A stretch of DNA of 64,000 nucleotides from Erinaceus europaeus (lineage: Eukaryota > Chordata > Mammalia > Eulipotyphla > Erinaceidae). The position numbers and the translations under genes are program-made. The notes under the pieces are model-generated. The model made no database searches. It was not told the origin of the DNA and saw only the letters and a list, made by a program, of their open reading frames with translations. The DNA is taken from assembly GCF_950295315.1 (NCBI RefSeq), contig NC_080166.1, forward strand, positions 104,935,693 to 104,999,692. The letters are read 5' to 3'. Numbering within the stretch: position 1 is the stretch's first letter; the number at the start of each line of letters is the position of its first letter. Of this stretch, positions 45,181 through 55,985 are shown piece after piece.

Positions 45181-46744
45181 TTGGTAATTTTTTTTTTTTT
45201 GGTAAAATGAAAGAAGTTAAGGAATTTAAGCCCTCCGTATATTTTTAAAAATTTATAATAGCTGAAAAATTGAAAGATATATTAAGCACCTTTGAAATGT
45301 AAGATACAAACTTAAAATCTTTAACTTTATATTTACAATTAAAATTTCTGAACTGTATGCTTGAATATTTTAATAACCACAACACCTGGATTTGTTTTCA
45401 GTCTCTGTATCTCTCAAATGTTTAATGTGTTTGTGTGTTTAATTCACACATTTAGATTTATGTATGTAAAATATTTAAACTAAGTGCTCTTTTTTTTAAG
45501 TCATTTTCCTATTTTGTTAGTGTGTCAACTATGGTTTCAAAAAATCAGCAACATTCTTACCTACGTCTTTAGCGTTTTTTTTTAATTGGCGATTTTAAGA
45601 TTAAAAGGAATATCTGGTTTCAGGTCTATTTTCATATCCACACATGGTGCATGTAAGTCACTTTTACTATTCCTATTAGTACAACTTTTCTAGATGAAAT
45701 ATCTGCTTGAAAGAATATTATATGAGAATATAAGAAAATAATCTAAAGTTTACAAGATAATGTTATGTAACATTTAATAGCAATTTCTATTAGAGGAATC
45801 CATAAAAGAAGTTAAGACTTTGGAACATATGCAGTCATACTGAAAGTAGATATGCATAAAGACCAATCAAGCCTTTCTGGATTCCAGGGGGGGGGCAGAT
45901 TTTTACTTTGGAATCAGGGTTGAGAAATAAAATTCATTACATTATTAGTAGCGAGAGGAAAGAGGAGATATGGAGAGGTGAACACATGACATAAACATCA
46001 CAATTAAATGACATTGTGCTGCCCATTTCCTCTGCTTATCCAGTATGTGTGCATACAGCTATCTCTAGTATAAACATCTTAAAGTTCATTTAAATATCTT
46101 AAAGGAAAACATAAACACCTTAAGAGCATGCATAATTGAAAGATCTCTCCAATATATATAACCCCATATATGAGACCTTTTATTTCCAATTCTAGTAATT
46201 ATATCAGATTCTATGTTTACTCTGCAATTTCTGACCTTACCCAAGGACATAGGCATAGTTCAGAGGTAGGATAAAGCCTCTGTTAGTCAGAAGGGCCTCT
46301 TGACCCATTTACCTGTTTTTACCTGATACAGCCAAAACATGCCTAGAGGCTGGAGACAAAGCAATACAGATAAACAACTTAATGACATACTTTTTTTTCC
46401 CAATAAATGATCAAGGATTATAAGTGACAGGATCCTAAACAAAGAAACTCAGTTTCCTGCATAGCACATAGGTGTCCCTCCCAACATACATTTCTCTATT
46501 GCTTTTATTCTGGATCCGGCCCTCCAAATATAACAATGTAAGAGATCCCGAACTCCTTTCTGTTGATTACATTTAGACACAGTGGCTATATCCTAAATAA
46601 ATATATAAATGTTGCCTATTGTGAAAAAAAACAGTATGGAATCTTGAAGGAAAATAAAAAGTAAATTGAAGACACATGCATGACTTAAAACTCCGTAATC
46701 TTTTAAAAGAACATGCAGGCAAGACCTCAGTTAAAACACATTAA
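45181..46744. other. AT-rich sequence, no gene recognised
   Basis: About 1.55 kb. It contains no SINE, L1 or LTR that I can name and no frame with recognisable protein. Confidence 0.5.
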
Positions 46745-46751
46745 AAGGAAA

Positions 46752-46944
46752 CACTTCTTCTTCTAGCGTTTGCCCTTCTTCCGTAGCCAGTCAACAGCAT
46801 CAGGTTGAGCCTGATGTAAAGTTTCGAGACCTCCTTTGAATCTGGAGAGATGGCAGTCGTTGACTATGTGGGTCATAGTCTGTCTGTAGCTGTAGGGGCA
46901 GTTCGGGTTGTCTCTGGCTCCCCAGCGATGGAACATAACGGTAG
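46752..46944 (-). mobile_element. 3' end of an RTE/Jockey-like LINE (not L1)
   Basis: On the minus strand an open frame of about 60 codons ends at TAG (plus-strand 46763-46765). It contains QTMTHIVNDCHLSRF, then GGLETLHQAQPDAVDWL and a basic end. Preceding Cys residues fit a C-x-n-HC arrangement. Q-T-M-x-H-I-x-x-x-C followed by a Gly-Gly-Leu...Leu-His and Asp-Ala-hydrophobic-Asp-Trp-Leu is, from memory, the C-terminal signature of many invertebrate and vertebrate non-LTR reverse transcriptases. Only about ten bases (GAAGAAGAAG) follow the stop, fitting the very short 3' UTR and simple-repeat tail of RTE-type LINEs. AAGGAAA at 46745-46751 and 46945-46951 is a possible target duplication. Confidence 0.65.
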
Positions 46945-47184
46945 AAGGAAATCATAGAAGGATGGGGACTAAAGAAGATTTTGTCCAGAAATATGTTAAC
47001 CAGTTATTGATTAGTACACATAATTAAACCTTATTAAAGAACAGACTAGTTAATTCATCAAAGTAACAAAATCAAAATCCTCAAAATAATGCAATTGAAG
47101 CATTATGCAAATACTAATATCAAAACATAATTGTGGTGACTACCTGGCACAACAAAAGCTAGAGTGTAACCCAGTTTCTCTTTC
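46945..47184. other. Unassigned AT-rich sequence
   Basis: No gene or repeat is recognised. Confidence 0.45.
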
Positions 47185-47202
47185 AGAAATATATAAATCT
47201 TT

Positions 47203-48280
47203 AACAGAAGCAACTGATAGCACAGCTATATACAAGATGCTGGGTATTATACCCCAAACCCTAACAAAGGGACTTTTCAAAGTTAACCCAATCACCAAAT
47301 AATGTGATGATAACAGTAACTATCCATTGTCTTCTTGAACCCTTCTTCTTCTAGCGTTTGCCCTTCTTCCGTAGCCAGTCAACAGCAGGAACCTCACATT
47401 TCCTAAGACAGCAGGAACCTCACATTTCCACTATAGAGCCTATATTTTCCCCAGTCCTGGAACCTTAGGGTGGGACCCACTTTCCTGCATGCTTCTCTCA
47501 ATCCAAATCAAATAATATTGCATCTGCGAATCGCAACCCAATCAACACAACGAATGCCACCCCAGCATGCTTCTCTTCAGATTGTGACCAGAGACTTCAG
47601 GTGTGGAATGACAACCCTTCAGCTTCATCACTCAGGTGAGACCTTTCCTTTCATAGTATTCTCTAATTCCATTCCAGGTGTTCCATTCCCCAATAAAGTC
47701 CCCAAACCTAGATATAGTCCAGGTCCCCTGAGATAGAGCATAGGTTCACATGTGCCCATAAACTAGGGGAAAATATATACCTGAAAGCTGAAGTACACAA
47801 GAGCCTGCAGGGAATACCCCCCAACACTTCATCTGCACTATTCCAGTCTTTAGGTCCATGGTTGTTCAACAATTTCTTTGGCTTTGTATGTTAACTCTCT
47901 TTTCAGCCACAAGGTTCCTGTGCCAGCACGATGCCTATCAGACTTCCCTGCACAGATGACCCCACCAATGTGTACTGGAGCTCCACTTCCCCAGAGACCC
48001 ACCCTACTAGGGAAAGAGAGAGGCAGACTGGGAGTATGGATCGACCAGTCAATGCCCATGTTCAGAGGGGAAGCAATTACAGAAGCCAGACCTTCTACCT
48101 TCTGCAACCCACAAGGACCCTGGGCCCATACTCCCAGAGGGATAGAGAATGGGAAAGCTATCAGGGGAGGGGATGGGATATGGAGACCGGGTGGTGGGAA
48201 TTGTGTGGAACTGTGCTCCTCTTATCCTATGGTTCTGTTAATGTCTCCTTTCTTAAACAAAAAAATAATAATAATAAAAA
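47203..48280 (+). mobile_element. P-repeat, best copy, with 18-bp target duplication
   Basis: The element of about 1.08 kb runs from AACAGAAGCAACTGATAGC to an A-rich AATAATAATAAT tail. AGAAATATATAAATCTTT at 47185-47202 and 48281-48298 is a perfect 18-bp duplication, so the unit moved as a poly(A)-tailed retroposon. The 5' end starts about 45 bases inside copy 1, so this copy is slightly 5'-truncated. It has no reverse transcriptase motif. The 145-codon frame at 47878-48315 and its partners have no domain. Its 3' part has GGTGGTGGGAATTGTGTGG, resembling the L1 3' UTR near 4016. Confidence 0.9.
47342..47387 (-). mobile_element. 46-bp second copy of the RTE-like LINE 3' end
   Basis: It is identical to 46754-46799 over 46 bases, including the stop codon and GAAGAAGAAG tail (minus strand). 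It sits inside the P-repeat and joins it through shared ACAGCA. The following P-repeat sequence is duplicated with a 26-bp period (47382-47403 and 47408-47429). Confidence 0.9.
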
Positions 48281-48298
48281 AGAAATATATAAATCTTT

Positions 48299-49030
48299 TT
48301 AAAAATATACCTTAAATATCAATTAAATAGTAAAGTAAAATGATATTCTGAATCTATTAGATCTAGTTATATAGAATTACATTCACTGAATTTATTTGAT
48401 AAAGGGTGTATGTCGCCAACAATATGACTGAAGTAAAGTCACCTTTTCCCCTTACCATTCATGTTAAATTCTTATTTAAAACATTAACTATTTAAGGGAA
48501 AATATATCTTTTTTAATAAATTTGTCTTTAGATAAACATTCATGTGTGAAATTGAGTCATGTTTTCCTCAGGGATTCATTCTCTGTATCACTGACGGTGC
48601 TCCTGTCAACGTTCTTAGAATATGGATTACAAAAAGAGCAGAGGGAGTGGGAAACATTGAAAGATTTAAAACTTAAAAAAAAAGTAATATAGCTTATATA
48701 CTATATCATTTTAAATTACCTAATACTATTTCTTGAGAAAAATACATCTTAAATCATGCATATTTACATGGAGTATTTAAAGTTGCATTAATTTAAGAGA
48801 TGGCTTTGTAAGTATACACTGATCATCATATAACATAAATTCTCTCCTTTTTATTTTAAATACATCTACAAAATTTTGCTTATACATTAGTTTAACAGGG
48901 TACTGAAACAAAGGAAAATGTGTATAGATGTATTACTGCATTTATAATTATTTTATAACACAGATGGCAATTAGCCTATAAAAATCTTTAAAATATTGAT
49001 GAGAATGCCTAAAAATCATGTTATAAATAT
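48299..49030. other. AT-rich sequence, no gene recognised
   Basis: No repeat head or coding domain is seen. Confidence 0.5.
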
Positions 49031-49039
49031 TAAAATAAC

Positions 49040-49325
49040 ATTTTTTTCCTCCAGGGTTATTGCTGGGGCTTGGTACCTGTACCACGTGTAGTTCTTATTA
49101 TTGTTGTTATTGATGCCATTATTGTTGGATAGAACAGAGATAAATTGAGAGAGGAGAGGAAGACAGAGAGGGGGAGAGAAAGATAGACACTTGCAGGCCT
49201 GCTTCACTGCTTGTGAAGTGACCCTCCTTATAGGTGGGGAGCCCAGGGCTCGAATCGGGATCCTTATGCTGGTCCTTGCATTTAATGCCATGTGTGCTTA
49301 CCCCACTGCTCTACTTCTTGGTCTT
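49040..49325 (-). mobile_element. SINE-A with 3' extension, internally deleted
   Basis: It reads in reverse: CCTCCAGGGTTATTGCTGGGG, then directly to TTCTTATTATTGTTG, GGATAGAACAGAG, core and CTTACCCCACTGCTC. The outer stem half of the extension is missing. Confidence 0.86.
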
Positions 49326-50454
49326 TGCACATGGAAACATATGAACTTAACCAGCTGAATTATCCACACCCACACTCTCACTTCCACACCTATCCCCCAC
49401 CCCTATATTTTGTAATATCTTTAATTAGTTCTAGTTAGACTGTGCACATGAACATCAGCTTTTTTAAAATTCAAATTACTACTTTCAAGAGTAGAAAGAA
49501 GACATCATTTGGAACTGTGTTGGAATTCTATAATGTGGGTATCATTAAAGAGTCTTCAATACTTTAATAGTTGGGAGGAAAGAAACTCTTTTCTCTGTTT
49601 AGATATCCTCGTATATATAAGATCTTAAAACACTGCGATTACAAATTCAAATTTAATGAAGCTTCTATAAAATGATAATTAAAATACAATTTTTCACCTA
49701 CATACTACTCAAACTAAATGCAATATGCACATGGCAATATATTAGAAAAGATATTTGAATTTGGTGTGGATTTGTAAAGGGTTATTTTAGAGGGTTTTCT
49801 TTTTTCCATTTCTTTTTTAACCAGGAGAATTAAAGATTATGCAATAAGTCTGTGTTCACATATAATGAAGTGAGTTCATCACATCAGGATTTTCAAGGCT
49901 AAATCCTATACTTAGGAAGAATATTCTGCTTTAATCCATGTTAAATGTTGAATCAAAATATATAATTAAATCTTCTTAGTGTGCAGGATGAATAATATAT
50001 ATTTTGTATGCCATTTCTTAACAGAAATAAAAAATACTTCACTTTTTATAGTCGTGACTAAGTTTGATAATATCTGTGTCATCGTTACTTACAATATGGG
50101 AACACATATTTGGAAGCACATTAACTAAAAAGTCAGCATACATAAACACAGCAAAGCTAGACTTCATAAAATCTGTCAGAACACCTACCTGAAACTTTGG
50201 CATAAAATTATTTCATTGACATATCTAAAGGTCAAGCAAAACTTGATGAATACTAAAAGAAACCAATATAATAAGAAAGTCTAGAGAATTCTGTTTTGAA
50301 GTTAGCAAGGTACATCCTTTGCCAAGCAAAATATAAATTGCAATAACCATATAATTAATATTTTATATGTTTCTATGATTAGAAAGAAAGGAATGAATGT
50401 CATTTGCATGCTTAGTAAACAAAGTGTGAATTGCAGTGATTATTCATACTAATT
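49326..50454. other. AT-rich sequence, no gene recognised
   Basis: About 1.1 kb without recognised repeat or gene. Confidence 0.5.
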
Positions 50455-50455
50455 A

Positions 50456-50661
50456 TTTTTTTATTATCTTTACTTAATAGATAGAGACAGCCAAAACTCA
50501 AGAGGGAAGGGGGGGGTAGAGAGGAAGACAGACAAAGAGGCATCTCCAGCACTGGCTTGCCATTCTCAAAGTTTTCTCCCAGCAGGTGAGGACCAGGGAC
50601 TCGAACCTGGGTCCTTGCGTATTGTAACGTGTGCTCAACCAGGTGCGCCACCACCTGGCCC
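50456..50661 (-). mobile_element. SINE-B with target duplication
   Basis: It reads in reverse: CTTAATAGATAGAGACAGCC, CATCTCCAGCACTGGC, GACTCGAACCTGGGTCC, TAACGTGTGCTCAACCAGG and CCACCACCTGGCCCC. GTGATTATTCATACTA before and GTGATTGCTCATACTA after form the duplication. Confidence 0.92.
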
Positions 50662-50779
50662 CTGTGATTGCTCATACTATTAATAAAGTAACTAAAGTAA
50701 TTGTTAACAGTGCCTCAGACTGGGAGTGGGGTTATATTTAGTTAACCAGAAGTTTTGCTATGCCTATTGTTTTCTTTTA

Positions 50780-50976
50780 AATTTTTTATTTATTGGATAG
50801 AGAGCCAAAAAAGAGGGAAAGGGGTGATAGAGAGGGAGAGAGACAGAGAGACACCTGCTGCCCTGCTTCACCATTCATGAAGCTTTCCCTCTGCAGGTGG
50901 AGACCAGGGACTTGAACCTAGGTCTTTGTGTACTATTGTGTATGTTCTTAACCAGGTGTGCCACCACCTGGCCCCT
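50780..50976 (-). mobile_element. SINE-B with target duplication
   Basis: A second complete reversed SINE-B (TTTATTGGATAGAGAGCC to GCCACCACCTGGCCCC). CTATTGTTTTCT flanks both sides. Confidence 0.92.
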
Positions 50977-51074
50977 GGCTATTGTTTTCTATAACTGAAG
51001 AACTCAAGAGACAAACATTTATTTTTCTAGTGTCTATATTTTTGTATCCCTTATTGATCTTAAGTTTCCCTGAA

Positions 51075-51195
51075 TATTTCTTTTATAAAATCATAGTACA
51101 CTGCTTCACCATGTGCACACCCAGGTTCCATTCTGGCATCCATCACATTAAAAGAACCTTCAGTGGGAGTGCGAGAGAGACTTTATTGAAATGTT
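51075..51195 (+). mobile_element. Old tRNA-type SINE fragment
   Basis: CACTGCTTCACCATGTGCAC, CCCAGGTTCCATTCTGG and CCTTCAGTGGGAGTGC are SINE-C-like words. Confidence 0.55.
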
Positions 51196-51329
51196 TTTCT
51201 ATATCTTGCTGATAATTCAAACTGTACTAAGCAAATTTTTAAATAAAATGTACTGAGGGTCTCCATCTAGCCAAAGACTTTCTATAGTCTATTGAACTGA
51301 GATTAAGTTTGAAGGACAACTTTCCTAGG

Positions 51330-51610
51330 AAAAGTTCAGATAACATCAAGTTAAAGTAGAAATGCCATGCAAAAGTTCTTGACTGTGTTCATCAAGATAT
51401 GAAAAATATTATTGGTTAGTGTGTTAGAAGTGTCAAGAAAGCTGCTGACTTGTTGTCTTCTTTAGGGACTTGACCAATTTCTTTATCTAAAATCAAATGA
51501 TTAAGGACAGTGAAATGAACTCCACCTTCACAGCTGCCCCTCATCTGTCAGAGACCGTTAGAGTAAGAAAAGAAGGTCTGGCAAGCAGAGTCAAGGTGAG
51601 AGTCCACTGC
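51330..51610 (+). repeat. Left copy of a diverged direct duplication
   Basis: AAGTTAAAGTAGAAATGCC, GTGTGTTAGAAGTGTCAAG and AAGCTGCTGACTTGTTG find counterparts in the same order at 53261-53525. I see no coding sequence in it. Confidence 0.72.
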
Positions 51611-51699
51611 TAGATATTTTTCTTGGCAACTAATAAGTCCTTAGGTTTGATCTTCACAGAAAAAAGGGTCATTTTTATTATTGCCAATGTTTTTTTTTT

Positions 51700-51997
51700 T
51701 TTTTTTTGCCTCCAGGGTTATTGCTGGGGCTCAATGCTTTCACCAAGAATCCACTGCTCCTGGAGGTCATTTTCCCCCCTTTTGTTGCCCTTGTTGTTGT
51801 AGCCTTGTTGTGGTTATTATTGTTGTTGTTGTTGGATAGGACAGAGAGAAATGGAGAGAGGAGGGAAAGACAGAGGGAGAGAGAAAGATAGACACCTGCA
51901 GACCTGCTTCACCTCCTGTGAAGCGACTCCCCTGCAGGTGGGAGCCAGGGGCTCAAACCGGTATGTGCTTAACCTGCTGAGCTACCGCCCGACCCCC
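51700..51997 (-). mobile_element. SINE-A with 3' extension and target duplication
   Basis: It reads in reverse: GCCTCCAGGGTTATTGCTGGGG to CACTGCTCCTGGAGGTC (extension), tail region, GGATAGGACAGAGAG, CCTGTGAAGCGACTCC, CTTAACCTGCTGAGCTACC. Part of the B-box region is deleted. ATTGCCAATGTTTT before and ATTGCCACTGTTTT after form the duplication. Confidence 0.93.
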
Positions 51998-52061
51998 TAT
52001 TGCCACTGTTTTAATCACATGTATAAGTTAGTGATCTTGTAAAAGTCAATTAATAACCATA

Positions 52062-52098
<37 letters not shown>

Positions 52099-52112
52099 TT
52101 TTTTTTTTTTTG
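52062..52112. repeat. (GT)n(AT)n and T-run
   Basis: A GT run grades into AT then a T-run that adjoins the 3' end of the following reversed SINE. Confidence 0.95.
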
Positions 52113-52370
52113 CCCGCAGTCACTGGGGCTTAGTGCCTGCACTACACATCCACTGCTCTTGGTGGCCTTCCCCCCAACACACACACACATTTTTATTTGA
52201 TAGGACAAAGAGAAATTCAAAGGGGAAGTGGAGACAGAGAGGGAGAGTAAAACATAAACACCTGCTTCACCACTCATGAAGCATCCCCACTGCAGATGAT
52301 GAGGAGGGACTCAACGCAGACCCTTGCGTACAGTACTATGTGCACTTAGATAGGTGTACATTGTATCTGA
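52113..52370 (-). mobile_element. Old SINE with 3' extension
   Basis: It reads in reverse: GCCCGCAGTCACTGGGG and ATCCACTGCTCTTGGTGG (extension), a CACACACA patch in place of the usual tail, ACACCTGCTTCACC core and a degraded head. Confidence 0.78.
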
Positions 52371-52384
52371 TCAGAGAGGAAAAG

Positions 52385-53145
52385 CTTTTAACTTCTCACC
52401 ACTGAGTATGATGTTGGCTTTAGGTTTTCTCTTTATAGACTCAACGAGTTTGAGAAATTTCCTGTCAATTCCTATTTTTTAAATGTTTTGATCACAAATG
52501 GGTGTCGCATCTTGTCAATGGCTTTTTCTGCATCTACTGAAATAATCATATGTTTTTTTCCTTTTGTTGATATGCTAAATCACATTATTGATTTACATAT
52601 GTGGAACCATCCTTGCATCTCTAGGATAAATCCTAGTTGGTCATGATATACAATTTTCTTAATGTACCATCCAATTGGACGGGATCTTGTTCAATATTTG
52701 TAATCTTTTCTAGTTACGTTTCTATCTGCTTTTGGTATGGGGTAATGTTGGCTTCCTAGAAGGTGTTAGGGGGTATTCCTGTGTCTTCAATATTTTGAAA
52801 GAGCTTGAGGAGTATAGGCAATAGCTCCTTGTTAAAGGTCTTGTAGAATTCATTTGTAAAACCATCTGGCCTGGACTTTTGTTATTGGGAGGGTTTTGAT
52901 TACTATTTCAATTTATTTGGCTGTAATTGATCTATTTATGTTTTGCAGTTCTTCCTTCCTGGTTTACTCTCAGAAGGATATATATGTCTAGAAATTAACC
53001 ATCTACTCAAGATTCTCCACTTTGGTAGCATATAATTGTTCATAGAAGCCTCCCATGATGCTTCGGATTTCTGTGGCATCTGTTGAGGTCTCTTCCCTTT
53101 CACTCATAATATAACTTGTCTAGGTCTTCTTCCTTTGCTTTTTTT
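52385..53145 (-). mobile_element. Old L1 ORF2 fragment (reverse transcriptase region)
   Basis: It reads in reverse with words shared with 44470-45180: GGCTTTTTCTGCATCTACTG, CCTTGCATCTCTAGGATAAATCC, TGCTTTTGGTATGG and AACCATCTGGCCTGGACTTTTG. It is much more decayed than the 42.4 kb copy, with no usable frame. Confidence 0.88.
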
Positions 53146-53260
53146 TTTCTAGTGAGTCTTGCCAAGTGAATTTTATATGCATGTAACAATAACTATACTG
53201 CATACATTAATCCCCTCAATAAAAATGTTTAAAAAATCTATTAAAAAGTCAGTCACAACT

Positions 53261-53525
53261 AAAAGTCCAAAATAGTATAAAGTTAAAGTGGAAATCTCAT
53301 TCAAAAGTTCCTGAGTGTGTTGCTCAGGTTACGAAAACATATTGGTGAATGTGTTAAAACTTTCAAGAGAGCTGCTGACATGTTGGTAAGGACTTAAACC
53401 AAGATCCTTATCTCAAACAGTGATCAAGGGAAGTGAAGCAGCATTACCTTCACAGATTTCTCTCATTTATAAGAGACAATTAATGGAAGAGAAGAAATAC
53501 TCACCAGCAGAATTAGGGAGGTAGT
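53261..53525 (+). repeat. Right copy of a diverged direct duplication
   Basis: It matches 51330-51610 in order, roughly three bases in four by eye, at an offset near 1930 bp. The space between holds SINEs and an L1 fragment inserted later or carried along. Confidence 0.72.
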
Positions 53526-53780
53526 TCAGTGGTAGAGCTCTGGGTTTCCAGACCTGAGGCTCCAGGATAAAATCTTATTCTTTGCAGTGTGATGTGGCTT
53601 GAGGATGGGGACTTGCAAAGAACTTAACTGTATTTTAACTTTTAAATATTTTTACTTCATTTCAAAGAGATAAGTAGGAGCATTCCTGGGCTGAAATCAA
53701 ATGTGGAGCTGGAGGTTAAAATTAGTGCAATCGCCATGTGAGTTATGTACTCTACTCACTGAGCTGCTCCCGGCAGCTGG
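53515..53780. mobile_element. Two old tRNA-type SINE fragments
   Basis: 53515-53615 plus strand has GGTAGTTCAGTGGTAGAGCTC and GAGGCTCCAGGATAAAATC. 53650-53780 minus strand has GGGCTGAAATCAAATGTGG and CTCACTGAGCTGCTCC. The first looks tRNA-like in its A-box but has no cloverleaf or B-box that I can complete, so it is not called a tRNA gene. Confidence 0.6.
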
Positions 53781-54185
53781 GCTCAGTGTTCCAATATGGA
53801 CTCAAGTGATTCTAAATTATAGATTTTAAATCTAAGAATAATAAATTACAGATCCTTGACTTTTTAAAAATGTAATTAAATGTACAAAGTAACTCAACAG
53901 TAGTCCATGTAAGACACCAGTCAATGACAGTGACACAATCAAGCCTGCTAAGTCATCCTATTCCTGGGCAATATGACATGCATATTGCAAACACTGTATT
54001 CTAGAAATTCACTGCCCTTACAAAAAAATGTCATGCCCCAGTTGTAACAACTATAGCAATGTCATAAAAATTAGTGAGGGGAAAACTAAATCATCCTGAT
54101 TTAGTTTTAATGACTTTCTAACATGATTATCCAATTAAGAAAAAAATATGTATCTTGTAGAGCCAGGCATTAAATCCAAAAGATT
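53781..54185. other. Unassigned AT-rich sequence
   Basis: No gene or repeat is recognised. Confidence 0.45.
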
Positions 54186-54394
54186 TTACAGTCAATGTAT
54201 CCCTATCAAAAATTCCAAGAGCATACTTTAATAAAAAGAGAAAATGTTATTAAATTTTACCTGGCACAACAAAAAGTTTCCAAATTGCCAGAACAGTTCT
54301 AATAAAAATGGAGGAATCACATTCCAAAGATTAAACTATATTATAGTACAACTGTAATCAATACACTGTGATAGAATAATCATAAAGACTGTTT

Positions 54395-54995
54395 AGTTAT
54401 TTTTTTCAAGTTCATGTGTTTCAATTCTTTAGATTCTACATGAGTTTAATTTATTCATTATTTGTCTTTTATCTCTAGTTGTCTTTTATCTCTCTACTTA
54501 CTTTACTAAGTATAGTCACTTCCAGATCCATCCATTTTGCTCCAAAGGACACATTATCATCATCTTTTTTTTTTCACAGAGTTGTATTCTATGGGATAAA
54601 TATTTCAAAATTTATTTGGCCAGTTATCTGCCCATGAGCATTTAGGCTGACACTCTTTGAGTATTGTAAATAATGCAGCTATGAAAATAGGCATGCATAA
54701 ATCCCTTCCAAATAACTGTCTGTATGCATGCCCTTTGCATAAATGCTTAAGAGTGGTAATGCTAGATCATAAGGTAGTTCTCTTTTTTGTTTGTTTAAGG
54801 ACTTTCCATACATATGTCTTCCAAATGGACAGTATCAGTTTCCATACTCACCACAATGTAATAAATAGAGTCCTTTTTTTTTTTCCCTCTGCAACCCCAC
54901 CAATGACTGTAATTTCTTCTTTTGTTGATGTAGGCTATCAGTACAAGTGTAAGGTGGAATCTCAGTATAGAAATGACTTTTGGAGTAACTAATAT
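54395..54995 (-). mobile_element. Old L1 3' end inserted in another L1, reversed
   Basis: It reads in reverse: TGCTCCAAAGGACACATTATC, GTTGTATTCTATGGGATAAA and TGCTAGATCATAAGGTAG are the ORF2 C-terminal region. It covers the same part of ORF2 as the plus-strand host, so this is a separate insertion and not a 5' inversion. Frame 54657-54992 is antisense. Confidence 0.78.
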
Positions 54996-55805
54996 CAATA
55001 GTGAGTGATTCTGTTAAATAAGTCTGGTTTATTTCATCATGTATAAAAGTAAACTCCAAATAGACCAAAGATTTGGATTTTAGGTCAGAAAGCACTATAC
55101 ATAGAAGAAAACATTGGCAATACTCTCTTCCAAGTATGTTTTAAGAACATCAATGATACAATCTAATTGCAAGAAAAAAATTAGCCAATGGAACTACATC
55201 AAACTGAAAAACTTTTGCACAGAAAAAGAAATCACCACTGAAAAAGAGAGACTTTCCATGGAGTGGGAGAAAATCTTTATATGTCATACTTCAGAGGACT
55301 CATGGTCAAAAATACACAAATAATTCATCAAAATCAACAGTAAAAGTACAAGCAACCCCATTAAAAAGTGTGTGTGGGAGGCATAGGCAGTATTTCTTCC
55401 AAAAGAAGAGATCCAAGGGGCAAATAAGTATTTGAAAAAACATCACTGATGACCAGAAAAATGCACATAAAAACCAGCTATACCACTCAACATCTGTGAG
55501 AATCTCAAACATTAGAAAAGACAGAAACACCAAGTGGTACACTGTAGTGGGGTAGGGACTCTCATATATTGCTGGTAAGAGTGTAAATTGGTCCAATTCT
55601 GGTGGAAAACAGTTTGGAGATTAATGGACCTACTTTATGTCTCTGAAATCCCTCACCTGAAGATAAACCCAGCGGAATCAAAGACACCTAGCTGAAGAGA
55701 CCTGTGCACACCTATGTTCAAAGCAGCACAGTTTTTAATAGCTTAAACTTGGAATCAACCCAAATGTGCAACTAAAGATGACTGGCTAAGAAAGTAGTGA
55801 TATAG

Positions 55806-55985
55806 GGGTTGGGTGGTAGTGCAGCTCGAGCCCCCAGATCCCCACCTTCAGGGGAGTCACTTCACAAGCATGAAGCAGGTCTGCAGGTGTTTATCTTTCT
55901 CTCCCCCTCTTTCTTCCTCTCCTCTCTCCATTTCTCTCTGTCATGTCAAACAATGTTAGTAGGTAGTGATATATATTATTATTAT
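55806..55985 (+). mobile_element. SINE-A, internally deleted, inside an L1
   Basis: GGGGTTGGGTGGTAGTGCAG joins straight to CTCGAGCCCCCAG, so the middle of the head is missing; then core and short tail. AGTAGTGATATA before and GGTAGTGATATA after form the target duplication. Confidence 0.9.

Noticed and set aside
47878..48315. 145-codon frame as a possible gene
   Set aside because: It lies within the P-repeat, changes frame between copies and has no domain. The overlapping 123-codon frame is equally open, which argues against selection on either.
53515..53570. A tRNA gene
   Set aside because: The A-box-like GGTAGTTCAGTGGTAGAGC is convincing, but no complete cloverleaf follows and similar heads occur in SINE-C relatives.
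54190..55805. L1 5' inversion (twin priming) as the source of opposite-strand L1 pieces
   Set aside because: The reversed piece covers the same ORF2 region as the downstream plus-strand piece. Twin priming would give adjoining, not overlapping, regions.
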